The translations under genes were made by a program, and so were the position numbers. Positions 8,289 through 16,700 of a stretch of DNA of 24,320 nt are shown in pieces. The notes under the pieces are model-generated. The model was not told the origin of the DNA. It ran no database searches and saw only the letters and a program-made list of their open reading frames with translations. Numbering within the stretch: the first letter of the stretch is position 1; each line of letters starts with the position of its first letter. This DNA is from Lachnospiraceae bacterium UBA3638 (lineage in GTDB: Bacteria; Bacillota; Clostridia; Lachnospirales; Lachnospiraceae): positions 6,379-30,698 of the forward strand of contig DFKT01000066.1 in the NCBI GenBank assembly GCA_002373595.1. The letters run 5' to 3'.

Positions 8289-8570
8289 ATGGAAAAAGCA
8301 GAAAAGGTAATAATCACGGTTGTCGGAAAGGATACAGTAGGTATCATCGCAAAAGTATGTACTTTTCTTTCCGAGAAGAAGATCAACATACTTGATATCT
8401 CGCAGACCATTGTTTCGGGATTTTTCAACATGATGATGATCGCGGATATGAACGGATCCGACATTTCATTCGGAGATCTCTGTGACGGTATGGACAAGAT
8501 CGGCTCTGAGATCGGGGTATCCATTAAGTGCCAGAAAGAAGAGATATTTGACGAGATGCACAGAATCTGA
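8289..8570 (+). CDS. ACT-domain protein, UPF0237 family
   Basis: The 93-aa protein is a single ACT domain. It opens with KVIITVVGKDTVGIIAKVCTFL, the ligand-binding first strand and helix of the fold, followed by INILDISQTI. ACT domains usually bind amino acids or other small ligands and act as dimers. UPF0237 genes are commonly paired with UPF0210 genes, and the partner lies 18 bases downstream here. The ATG follows a GAGGAAAA ribosome site closely. No enzyme is known for the family, so it is read as the possible sensor subunit of the pair. Confidence 0.9.
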   Translation: MEKAEKVIITVVGKDTVGIIAKVCTFLSEKKINILDISQTIVSGFFNMMMIADMNGSDISFGDLCDGMDKIGSEIGVSIKCQKEEIFDEMHRI

Positions 8571-8588
8571 TCGGGATTGGAGATAAAG

Positions 8589-9953
8589 ATGATCAATCAA
8601 TTTGAAGTAATCGAAACCAATAAAATGATAGATGAGGAGAATCTCGATGTAAGAACCATCACGATGGGGATCTCCCTTCTTGACTGCGCATCTTCGGATG
8701 TAGATAAGACCTGTGAGGCGGTAAAGAAAAAGATATACGATCATGCCAAAGATCTGGTAAAGACCGGTGAAGAGATATCCAGAGAATTTGGTGTTCCTAT
8801 CGTAAATAAGCGTGTATCCGTTACTCCCATCTCACTTGTGGGAGCAGGATGCTGCAAGACCGAAGCGGATTATGTCAGGATCGCAAAAGCTCTTGATGAA
8901 GTTGCCGATGAGATCGGTATCAATTTCCTTGGTGGGTATTCCGCACTCGTAAGCAAAGGAATGTCAGAGAGCGATGAGAAACTGATAAGGTCCATCCCTC
9001 AGGCTCTGGCTGACACCGGAAGAGTATGCTCGTCAGTTAACCTGGGATCCACACGTACCGGTATCAATATGGACGCTGTCAGACTGATGGGAGAAACTAT
9101 AGTCGAGACTGCCAAGAAGACTGCAGAGGACGGTTCCATCGGCTGCGCTAAGCTTGTTGTATTCTGTAATGCTCCGGATGACAATCCTTTCATGGCAGGT
9201 GCATTCCACGGCGTAACCGAAGGTGAAGCCGTTATCAATGTCGGTGTAAGTGGCCCGGGTGTTGTTAAGACTGCACTTGAACAGGTAAGAGGAAAGGATT
9301 TTGAGACTCTCTGTGAGACTATCAAAAAGACTGCATTCAAGGTAACCAGAGTCGGTCAACTCGTTGCCGGGGAGGCGTCAAAGAGACTGGGGGTTCCTTT
9401 CGGTATCATAGATCTGTCACTTGCCCCCACTCCGGCTATTGGAGACAGCGTTGCTGATATCCTCTGCGAGATCGGACTTGAGCATCCCGGTGCACCCGGA
9501 ACTACCGCTGCACTTGCACTTCTTAACGATCAGGTAAAGAAGGGCGGTGTTATGGCTTCTTCATATGTCGGCGGACTGTCCGGTGCGTTTATACCTGTGA
9601 GTGAGGATCAGGGAATGATAGATGCCGTTAATGCAGGAGCTCTTACTATCGAGAAACTCGAAGCTATGACATGCGTATGCTCTGTAGGACTTGATATGAT
9701 AGCTATTCCGGGAGATACATCGGCTGCATCTATTTCCGGTATCATAGCTGATGAGATGGCTATCGGTATGGTTAATGCCAAGACTACGGCTGTAAGGATC
9801 ATTCCTGCCATAGGCAAGACTGTAGGAGATTCGGTAACTTTCGGAGGTCTCCTTGGATATGCTCCGATCATGCCGGTCAACAGATTTGCATGTGACGACT
9901 TTATAAACAGAAAGGGACGGATACCCGCCCCCATACATTCATTCAAGAATTAA
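8589..9953 (+). CDS. UPF0210 (DUF711) PFL-fold protein
   Basis: The protein is 454 aa from the ATG at 8589. That ATG has a GGAG ribosome site (8579-8582) six bases ahead. An in-frame TTG at 8577 overlaps the ribosome site, so it is not the likely start. The opening [20 protein letters not shown] and the segments [24 protein letters not shown], [10 protein letters not shown] and [14 protein letters not shown] are typical of the family. Structures of relatives resemble pyruvate formate-lyase, but I see no clear C-terminal glycyl-radical motif or activase gene, so glycyl-radical chemistry is not supported. Biochemical role unknown. It is probably co-transcribed and partnered with the ACT protein just upstream. 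Its stop is 5 bases from the stop of the convergent gene. Confidence 0.9.
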   Translation: MINQFEVIETNKMIDEENLDVRTITMGISLLDCASSDVDKTCEAVKKKIYDHAKDLVKTGEEISREFGVPIVNKRVSVTPISLVGAGCCKTEADYVRIAKALDEVADEIGINFLGGYSALVSKGMSESDEKLIRSIPQALADTGRVCSSVNLGSTRTGINMDAVRLMGETIVETAKKTAEDGSIGCAKLVVFCNAPDDNPFMAGAFHGVTEGEAVINVGVSGPGVVKTALEQVRGKDFETLCETIKKTAFKVTRVGQLVAGEASKRLGVPFGIIDLSLAPTPAIGDSVADILCEIGLEHPGAPGTTAALALLNDQVKKGGVMASSYVGGLSGAFIPVSEDQGMIDAVNAGALTIEKLEAMTCVCSVGLDMIAIPGDTSAASISGIIADEMAIGMVNAKTTAVRIIPAIGKTVGDSVTFGGLLGYAPIMPVNRFACDDFINRKGRIPAPIHSFKN

Positions 9954-9958
9954 CTCCA

Positions 9959-11197
9959 TTAAACCACAACGAGTTGATTGGAAAAATCGGTTACGATCTT
10001 ATTGCCGGATTTGACAGCAATGACCGAATTATAGATCTCATCGCAGAGGATGTTCTTTTTAAGAAGACTCATTCCCTCTGCGGTGAGTTTTTCTTTTGCA
10101 TCGGAATACTTCGTGATGATGGGGATGGAAGTGGAAGTCTTTAGCTTGCTTAGCAGATCTTCCGAATCGCGTCTGAAACCGAGAAGCCTTGCATACGGAG
10201 GAAATCCGACCATTCCGCATCTGTCGAGATCATGGCTTGTTATATCGAGAAGTATATGGATGAGGGTTCTGCTTATGCGGGTATATGTTCTGTCTTTGGA
10301 CTTTAAGAGCTCGCAGAAAGAACTGAATGATTTATAATCCGGCAGATGATTGACTATGCGGTCGCTGAGTTCTTCCGATACATCGAGGTATCTGGTGTAG
10401 CCCTCTTCACGCTCCTTGATAAGCTTGAAGAGGAGCATCTCCGAGAAATCATCGGCAAATACTGTGCGGCCGGTGTTGATACATTCGGAAAGAAGATTAA
10501 ATGCAGAATCAGGCATGAATTCTTTCAGTCTGTTTACATCCTCACCGTAACTTACTGCATGACGGATCGCCATTGCCGAAGCATAAGCGGATGTATCGAG
10601 GAATCTGTCATGGTATCCTGCTCCGTTTCTAAGCGTTGAGATCGGAGTGAGGTTAAAGTGGTATTTCTTTATCTGCTTGATGTACTCAAGCGCGAGGATA
10701 TTATTGGGGCTTGAGAGGAGATCGTTATTTCCGGTGATTTCGGGATTGCATAATACCAGAGCGTTATTTCTGGCGAGGGGATAGGCAAGCCCCATCTTCA
10801 GACCCTCATTAAGGGCCTTTTTGTAGGTTTCAGGTTCATCTATAAGGATCTCGGCGATGGGTTCGAGCTCTCCGACTGTGCCGCTTTCCATGCCAAATGC
10901 GACATGGGTCACTATGCCGAGCGCTGCCAGAAGAGATACAGCACCTCTGGAGAAATAGTCGGCACTGGAGCATGCATAGCAGAAAGGGAGCTCGATGACC
11001 ATATCGGCCCCGCTCATAAGAGCCATTTTGGCTCTGGTAAATTTATCGACAATGGCGGGTTCGCCTCTCTGGACAAAGTTGCCGCTCATGACAACTATGG
11101 TCTTTTCGGCACCGGATACCTGCAGGGCAGAGTTCATCTGGTGAACATGTCCGTTGTGAAAGGGGTTGTATTCGGCGATGATCCCGTTGATGTTCAT
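9959..11197 (-). CDS. tmcAL: tRNA(Met) cytidine acetate ligase (TmcAL/YlbM)
   Basis: TmcAL enzymes activate acetate with ATP and acetylate cytidine 34 (ac4C) of elongator tRNA-Met. The 412-aa length fits. Near the N terminus are the nucleotidyltransferase motif H14-N-G-H17 (in EYNPFHNGH) and the segments VVMSGNFVQRGEPA and DKFTRAKMAL, which are family hallmarks. ADMVIELPF and the C-terminal RNA-binding-like region follow. Read on the - strand, the ATG at 11197 follows an AAAGAGGA ribosome site by about six bases. The gene is divergent from pta, the first gene of the pathway that makes acetate, and shares its promoter region. This pairing is seen in other Clostridia. Function is assigned from family membership. 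Confidence 0.93.
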   Translation of the reverse strand: MNINGIIAEYNPFHNGHVHQMNSALQVSGAEKTIVVMSGNFVQRGEPAIVDKFTRAKMALMSGADMVIELPFCYACSSADYFSRGAVSLLAALGIVTHVAFGMESGTVGELEPIAEILIDEPETYKKALNEGLKMGLAYPLARNNALVLCNPEITGNNDLLSSPNNILALEYIKQIKKYHFNLTPISTLRNGAGYHDRFLDTSAYASAMAIRHAVSYGEDVNRLKEFMPDSAFNLLSECINTGRTVFADDFSEMLLFKLIKEREEGYTRYLDVSEELSDRIVNHLPDYKSFSSFCELLKSKDRTYTRISRTLIHILLDITSHDLDRCGMVGFPPYARLLGFRRDSEDLLSKLKTSTSIPIITKYSDAKEKLTAEGMSLLKKNILCDEIYNSVIAVKSGNKIVTDFSNQLVVV

Positions 11198-11235
11198 AGA
11201 AAATCCTCTTTGGAATGTCTAAAAAATAACATTTA

Positions 11236-11264
11236 TTGCGCCCAAAAAAGCCTTATTATATAAT
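11236..11264 (+). promoter_or_regulatory. Promoter of pta-ackA
   Basis: TTGCGC (11236-11241) is followed by a 17-base spacer and a consensus TATAAT (11259-11264). Transcription would start near 11271, giving a leader of about 53 bases with a small hairpin. It overlaps the opposing promoter of tmcAL almost end to end. Confidence 0.6.
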
Positions 11265-11265
11265 C

Positions 11266-11293
11266 ATTATATCGCAAAAAAACAGGGTTGCAA
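11266..11293 (-). promoter_or_regulatory. Promoter of tmcAL
   Basis: Read on the - strand, TTGCAA (11293-11288) is followed by a 16-base spacer and TATAAT (11271-11266). A second - strand TATAAT (11260-11255) lies nearby but lacks a good -35 box. The two divergent -10 boxes lie within about 13 bases, so the two transcripts probably compete. Confidence 0.5.
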
Positions 11294-11309
11294 TGTCTAA
11301 ATATGCAAC
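11287..11309 (+). other. Small hairpin in the pta leader
   Basis: GTTGCA (11287-11292) pairs with TGCAAC (11304-11309) around an 11-base loop that contains most of the second direct-repeat copy. The stem ends three bases before the AAGGGGGAA ribosome site of pta. It could affect translation or be incidental. Confidence 0.35.
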
Positions 11310-11323
11310 ATAAGGGGGAAAAC

Positions 11324-12325
11324 ATGGCTTATATTGACCAGATCAAGGAACGTGCCAAGATCGACAAAAAAACAATCGTACTTCCGGAATCAACAGATAA
11401 AAGAGTACTTATAGCTGCTTCCAAGATAATGGAGCAGGGGATCGCAAATATCATTCTTGTAGGAAATCCCGAAAAGATCCTCGACGGAGCCGGATGGCTT
11501 GAAATAGATCTCGATAATGTAGAGATAGTGGATCCCGAAAATACTCCCAAACTCGACGAGTACACCGATCTGTTATATGAACTGAGAAAAGCCAAGGGCA
11601 TGACTCCCGAGAAGGCTCGAGAGACTCTGCTTAAAGACTGGCTTACTTTCGGCATCATGATGGTAAAGAGCAATGACGCGGACGGAATGGTTGCAGGAGC
11701 TTGTCATTCCACGGCTGATACGCTCAGACCTGCTCTTCAGATCTTAAAGACCGCACCCGGCGTTAAACTCGTAAGTGCATTCTTTGTAATGGATACCGTT
11801 GTTAAGGATCAGGGTGAGAACGGAACATTCATTTTTGCAGACTGCGGACTCAATCAGGATCCTACTCCCGAGGAGCTTGCTGCTATTGCAGATTCATCGG
11901 CGAGATCATTTAAGGCGCTGGTAGGCCCCAAGCCCGTTGTCGCAATGCTCAGCCACTCATCCAAAGGAAGTGCAAAGCATGCACTCGTTGATAAGATGGT
12001 AGAAGCTACAAGGATCGCAAAAGAGCAGTTTCCCAATCTGGTTATCGACGGAGAACTGCAGGTAGATGCTGCTCTCGTTCCCGGAGTCATGAAGACCAAG
12101 GCTCCCGGAAGCCCTGTAGGTGGAAGAGCTAACATCCTTATCTTCCCCAATCTCGATGCGGGTAATATAGGATATAAGCTCGTTCAGAGACTTGGAGGTG
12201 CGGAAGCATACGGACCTATCCTTCAGGGGATCGCAAAACCCGTTAACGATCTCTCCAGAGGATGCTCATATGAGGATATCGTCGGTGTCGTAGCTCTTAC
12301 CGCTGTCCAGGCACAGCTTTTATAA
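11324..12325 (+). CDS. pta: Phosphate acetyltransferase
   Basis: Pta converts acetyl-CoA and phosphate to acetyl phosphate and CoA, the first step of fermentative acetate production. The protein has 333 aa from the ATG at 11324, which follows a strong AAGGGGGAA ribosome site. An in-frame TTG 36 bases upstream lies in the leader hairpin and lacks a site, so it is rejected as the start. The length and the segments LPESTDKRVL, DGMVAGACHSTADTLRP, MLSHSSKGSAKH and GELQVDAALVP are those of the short single-domain Pta form. The C-terminal GGRANILIFPNLDAGNIGYK stretch is highly typical. ackA follows after 27 bases, giving a two-gene operon that ends in a strong terminator. Confidence 0.97.
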   Translation: MAYIDQIKERAKIDKKTIVLPESTDKRVLIAASKIMEQGIANIILVGNPEKILDGAGWLEIDLDNVEIVDPENTPKLDEYTDLLYELRKAKGMTPEKARETLLKDWLTFGIMMVKSNDADGMVAGACHSTADTLRPALQILKTAPGVKLVSAFFVMDTVVKDQGENGTFIFADCGLNQDPTPEELAAIADSSARSFKALVGPKPVVAMLSHSSKGSAKHALVDKMVEATRIAKEQFPNLVIDGELQVDAALVPGVMKTKAPGSPVGGRANILIFPNLDAGNIGYKLVQRLGGAEAYGPILQGIAKPVNDLSRGCSYEDIVGVVALTAVQAQLL

Positions 12326-12352
12326 TCATCTGAAAGGAATAAGGAATACATA

Positions 12353-13546
12353 ATGAACATACTTGTTATTAACTGCGGATCATCTTCACTTAAATTTCAG
12401 CTCATTGATTCGGACACGGAAAAGTGGATCGCAAAGGGACTCTGCGAGAGGATCGGTATGGAGGGCAGTGTTATCAATTACACTCCCGTCGGAGGAGACA
12501 AGGAAGTAACGAAATCTCCCATGCCGGATCACACTGAAGCAATAAGACTTGTGCTTGAGGCTCTTACCAATGACAAGACCGGCGTAGTAAAGAATCTCGA
12601 CGAGATAGGCGCAGTAGGACACAGGATTGTACACGGAGGAGAGAGGTTTGCTTCATCAACCGTGATAGATGACAAGGTTATTGCAGCCATAAAAGAGTGC
12701 AACGACCTGGCACCTCTTCATAATCCCGCAAATCTTATAGGCATAGATGCATGCAGAAAGCTTATGCCTAAGACTCCCATGGTAGCTGTTTTTGATACCG
12801 CATTCCATCAGACCATGCCCGAGAAGGCGTATATGTACGGTCTTCCCTACAGATATTATGAGAAGTACAAGATCCGCAGGTATGGTTTCCACGGAACCAG
12901 CCATGCATATGTTTCCGCTCATGCTGCTGAGTTTCTTGGGTTAGACTACAACAATCTCAAGATGATAGTATGTCACCTTGGAAACGGTGCATCGGTATCT
13001 GCCGTTAAGAACGGAAAGTGCGTGGATACTTCCATGGGACTTACTCCTCTTGAGGGACTTATAATGGGAACGAGAAGCGGAGATCTCGACCCTGCGATCA
13101 TCGAGTTTATTGCCAACAAAGAGAATATGACTCTCTCGGAAGTGCTTAATGTACTCAACAAGAAATCCGGGGTATACGGCCTCTCAGGAGATCTTTCCAG
13201 TGACTTCAGAGATCTTGAATCAGCTCATCTTGAAGGAAATAAGCTTGCAACTCTTGCTCTTGAGACATACTGCTACAGAGTGGCCAAGTATATCGGATCA
13301 TATGTTGCCGCGCTTAACGGTGTGGATGTGATCTGCTTTACCGCAGGTATCGGAGAAAATGCCCCCATAGTCAGGACTATGGTATGTGAGTATCTTGGAT
13401 ATCTGGGTATATCGATCGATGAGACGGAGAATAATAAGAGGGGCGATGATAATATCATCTCAACCAAGGATTCCAAGGTTATTGTTGCTGTCATCCCCAC
13501 CAATGAAGAACTTGCAATAGCAAGAGAAACTCTGGCACTCGTCTGA
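12353..13546 (+). CDS. ackA: Acetate kinase
   Basis: AckA turns acetyl phosphate and ADP into acetate and ATP, the energy-yielding step of acetate fermentation. The 397-aa protein begins with the ASKHA-type motif NILVINCGSSSLKFQL. It keeps residues matching the known active site of the family: R91 (GHRIVHGG), D148 (FDTAFH), H180 (GFHGTSH) and R241 (GTRSGDLDP). The ATP-binding motif FTAGIGENAP and the terminal TNEELAIARE are present. The ATG follows AAGGAA about ten bases upstream. It is co-transcribed with pta and followed by a hairpin terminator, so the operon ends here. Confidence 0.97.
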   Translation: MNILVINCGSSSLKFQLIDSDTEKWIAKGLCERIGMEGSVINYTPVGGDKEVTKSPMPDHTEAIRLVLEALTNDKTGVVKNLDEIGAVGHRIVHGGERFASSTVIDDKVIAAIKECNDLAPLHNPANLIGIDACRKLMPKTPMVAVFDTAFHQTMPEKAYMYGLPYRYYEKYKIRRYGFHGTSHAYVSAHAAEFLGLDYNNLKMIVCHLGNGASVSAVKNGKCVDTSMGLTPLEGLIMGTRSGDLDPAIIEFIANKENMTLSEVLNVLNKKSGVYGLSGDLSSDFRDLESAHLEGNKLATLALETYCYRVAKYIGSYVAALNGVDVICFTAGIGENAPIVRTMVCEYLGYLGISIDETENNKRGDDNIISTKDSKVIVAVIPTNEELAIARETLALV

Positions 13547-13571
13547 TATACGCAATATAACAGTTTATGTT

Positions 13572-13608
13572 AAAGAAAGATCTCATGATGGGATCTTTCT
13601 TTTTTTCT
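13572..13608 (+). terminator. Terminator of pta-ackA
   Basis: AAAGAAAGATC (13572-13582) pairs perfectly with GATCTTTCTTT (13592-13602) around a nine-base loop, followed by a T-rich tail. It lies 25 bases after the ackA stop. Confidence 0.88.
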
Positions 13609-13636
13609 TGTTTTTTTATTTTGAAAGTGTTATATT
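13608..13636 (+). promoter_or_regulatory. Possible promoter of the glycine-rich protein gene
   Basis: TTGTTT (13608-13613) with a 17-base spacer precedes TATATT (13631-13636), and TG at 13628-13629 gives an extended -10 box. It begins in the tail of the ackA terminator. Transcription from about 13643 would give a leader of about 110 bases. Confidence 0.4.
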
Positions 13637-13651
13637 ACATCTCACTTGATC

Positions 13652-13693
13652 CTTCTTCAATCTGAAGAAGAAACACCTATCCCCGTTCGGGGG
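13652..13693 (+). other. Two hairpins in the leader of the glycine-rich protein gene
   Basis: CTTCTTCA (13652-13659) pairs with TGAAGAAG (13663-13670) around ATC. CCCC (13681-13684) pairs with GGGG (13689-13692) around GTTCG, followed by AAGTTTT. The second could act as a weak terminator. I could not match the leader to a riboswitch class that I know, including the two cyclic di-GMP classes. The rest of 13547-13752 shows nothing else clear. Confidence 0.45.
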
Positions 13694-13738
13694 AAGTTTT
13701 CATTATTTGATGGTTTTGAAATACTGAATTTGATCTAC

Positions 13739-13745
13739 AGGAGGG
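13739..13745 (+). promoter_or_regulatory. Ribosome site fixing a TTG start
   Basis: AGGAGGG, a near-perfect Shine-Dalgarno sequence, lies seven bases before the TTG at 13753. The signal peptide begins directly at that TTG and no in-frame ATG occurs near it, so TTG is the likely start. Confidence 0.75.
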
Positions 13746-13752
13746 AAGAGTA

Positions 13753-16700
13753 TTGAAGAAAATATCATATCTTTTTTTGCATATCATAATATGCATTTTT
13801 TTGCTATCCGTTTTTTTGTTTTGTTATTCGTCCGATGTATATGCTTTTGGAACCGGGAATCCGGATTTTCCCGGCGTGCAAGAGATGATAAGGGAGTATA
13901 ACTTAAATCCTTATATCGAATATTACCATGATGAAAATACCGGAAATATTGCGTGGACGACTGTTCATCCGGGACATTTTGAGAAGGCTTCCTCAGGAGG
14001 TTATATCCAGACTGACGGATCGATATATAGAAATACGTATGGTTTTACCGTTATCCCCGGAGCAGAAAGAAGGACGCCGGCAGAGATACCGACAGGGTAT
14101 CACAGATATACAGGTACCATAAGTAATGACATAGTACCCGTCGGGAAATGGGTATACGAATGGGACGGAAAATGCATCCACGGATATGAAGGCATGGATG
14201 AGTATTATTCCGTACGCAATACATACTGCCCCTGTGAGAGATTTTATGATGGGGGATGGGCTGCGTATTGTGCAGACTGCGGACAGAGGATCGACAGGTT
14301 CGTCTATACGAGCTACACGGGTATCAGAGATATCAGGTATATTTACTGCGGAGTGACTCCGGGCATTCCGGGCACGTATGTATATTTCTGTCCATATGAC
14401 GGGACCAATCTCGAGCAGGGGGCACCCATCATGCATCATGAATGCAGCGCACTTGTCTCCGCAAATATATACTATATTGATTATGATGCAAACGGTGGAG
14501 AGGGAGATATGATGCCTTCGGCTTATTCGTATGACAATGCAGATAAGATAGAAGGAAGGCGATTCGTATCAAACGGAAAACTACGGAAGAATACTTTTGC
14601 CAGGGAAGGATATGTCTTTGATTCGTGGAATACCGAAAGGAACGGTTCGGGTGATGCGTTTGCGGATGAGGATGAGATTTATAATCTGACATCCGAGAAT
14701 GAAGAAAGGATAGCTCTCTACGCCATATGGAGGAAGACAGAATCAGAACTTATCATAAGCCCCGGAAAAGGAACAATAGATGGATCAAAAGAAGATAAGC
14801 ATGTTACTGAATATTATGGGACAGAACTTCATTTGGATACTCTGGGAGCAGCCTGCGATGATGTGATCAGAGTTTCTTTTTATACAGGAGATGAAAATGT
14901 CCAAATTTCTGATATCGAAACCGGGTATTCTTTTACAGGGTGGTACAGGGATGAACCTTTTCATGGAGAAATGAGCAGCACCGGCATGGATGCTGTCTAC
15001 AGATTTAAGGGTGAAGGACCTGATCATATCACTGCGATGTGGACAGGAGAATCTGTGATCCTGCCTGATGCATCCGTGACAGGTAAGGTTTTTGACGGAT
15101 GGTTTACGGATGATACATATACAGTACGCGCAGGATACGGAGGAGATTCGTTCATTCCTTCGGGAGATTGCACTTTGTATGCGAAATGGGATGATTTTTC
15201 GCTTAGAGTCAGTACAGAGAATTTTATAAGTGGGCCATATTCCGATCTTAGCTGGCCCGGACTTTCGCCAATGAAATACTTATATACGGTAAGTAAGAGA
15301 AGGGCGGGGGATGATGAGTGGGAGGTACTTAATCCTTCGAGTGAAAGCTCAACGTCTGTTCAGGATATAAACGGGATAAATACAGGAGAGCCTGCAGAAG
15401 AAGAGATAAATATCACTCAGGATGGGATCTATCATATCTGCGTTATGGGAGCGCAGGGTGAGCAGGAACTATATCATGTTTCGGAAAAAAGATATGCGGG
15501 AGATGAGGGATTTCCTGAAAGCAAAACTGAATTTGCTTATACGGGTGGAGTACAAAGTTTTATTGCACCCTATGATGGTATATATGAACTTGAAGTGTGG
15601 GGAGCAGGCGGAGGCTCCGGAAACGGATACAGCGGCGGAGCGGGTGGATATACGAGAGGATACATGGAAATGGAAAAAGGAGATGTCCTGTATGTCGTTG
15701 TCGGAGGCAAGGGAGGAGATTCTGTCAGTGGATATAATCTACATACATACGCGGGCGCCGGCGGATATAACGGCGGTACCGCAGGATATTCCATGCCTGA
15801 TATACCCATCACATATTGGGATGATAGGACCGTATGGACCAATATGAATGAAGGAGGCGGAGGAGGGGGCGGTGCCACCCATATCGCGATAAACAGAGGT
15901 GCGCTTCTTTCTGATACATCCGTCTCAGATCTTCTCATCGCTGCAGGCGGTGGAGGAGGAACTGTAAAGAGGACTCTGGCCGATCCCAATCCGGAGAATA
16001 TCAGAACTAACGGCCCGGACGGAGTATGCCTGTATGGAGGTAACGGAGGCGGCGATATCGGTGCACCGACGAGATATACCGATTATACACTTGCATCCTA
16101 TAACAGTTGCAAGGGCGGGGGTTTCAGAACAGGAAGCGGATATTGCTATGGAGGAAGCGGATATAAGGACGGAACTCCCGGCTTTACAGTGGACGGAAAA
16201 ACATATGATCCTTTAATGAGAAATGGAGGAAACAGAGGTAACGGTAAAGCGATGATCACTCTCGTATGTGAATACTATGAAGCTGACAGGTATCATACCG
16301 GAGGAAAGGGTGCGAGCGTATCTGCGGATTATTATCTGATGAGAGGAGACAGCATATATCTGTATGCGGGACAGGAATGTTCGGAAGATGCAGAGCATGA
16401 AAAGAAAAGCGGCGAGAGATCTGTTGCTGTATTAAAAAGGGATGGAAATGAATATCTGCTCCTTCAGGCCGGAGGCGGAAGAGGTGCTACAAGGGATAAT
16501 GATGGTATCCCGGGAGGCCTTGAAATCTACAGAGATCAGGGACAGTTAGAATCTGTCGATGACAGGATAGCAAGGAATAATGCATCTTTTATCCGAAATG
16601 ATTTCTCAATAAATCCTGTGTCAGAAGCGGGCTTCAATGATGGCGGCGGAAGGTACTCGTTTGCAGCGGTAAGGACGGGAATATACAGTACTGAAACAAG

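Larger units (their letters stand above)
11210..11301. repeat. Direct repeat flanking the tmcAL/pta promoters
   Basis: TTGGAATGTCTAAA (11210-11223) and TTGCAATGTCTAAA (11288-11301) differ at one base in 14. One copy lies in the tmcAL leader and the other in the pta leader, bracketing both promoters. This is the layout expected for paired binding sites of a regulator or for DNA looping. The regulator is unknown. Confidence 0.55.

Noticed and set aside
8589..9953. Glycyl-radical enzyme (pyruvate formate-lyase) activity for the UPF0210 gene
   Set aside because: Only the fold is similar; I see no clear glycyl-radical loop, and no radical-SAM activase is nearby.
11288..11323. TTG start extending Pta by 12 residues
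   Set aside because: It lies in the leader hairpin without a ribosome site; the ATG at 11324 follows AAGGGGGAA and gives the normal family N terminus.
13643..13752. Cyclic di-GMP riboswitch before the exported protein gene
   Set aside because: It was tempting given the cyclase in the window, but the conserved core sequences of the two known classes are not seen.
15590..16250. DNA-level tandem repeat or CRISPR in the glycine-rich region
   Set aside because: The repetition is in Gly codons and short motifs; unit lengths vary and no constant repeat-spacer pattern exists.
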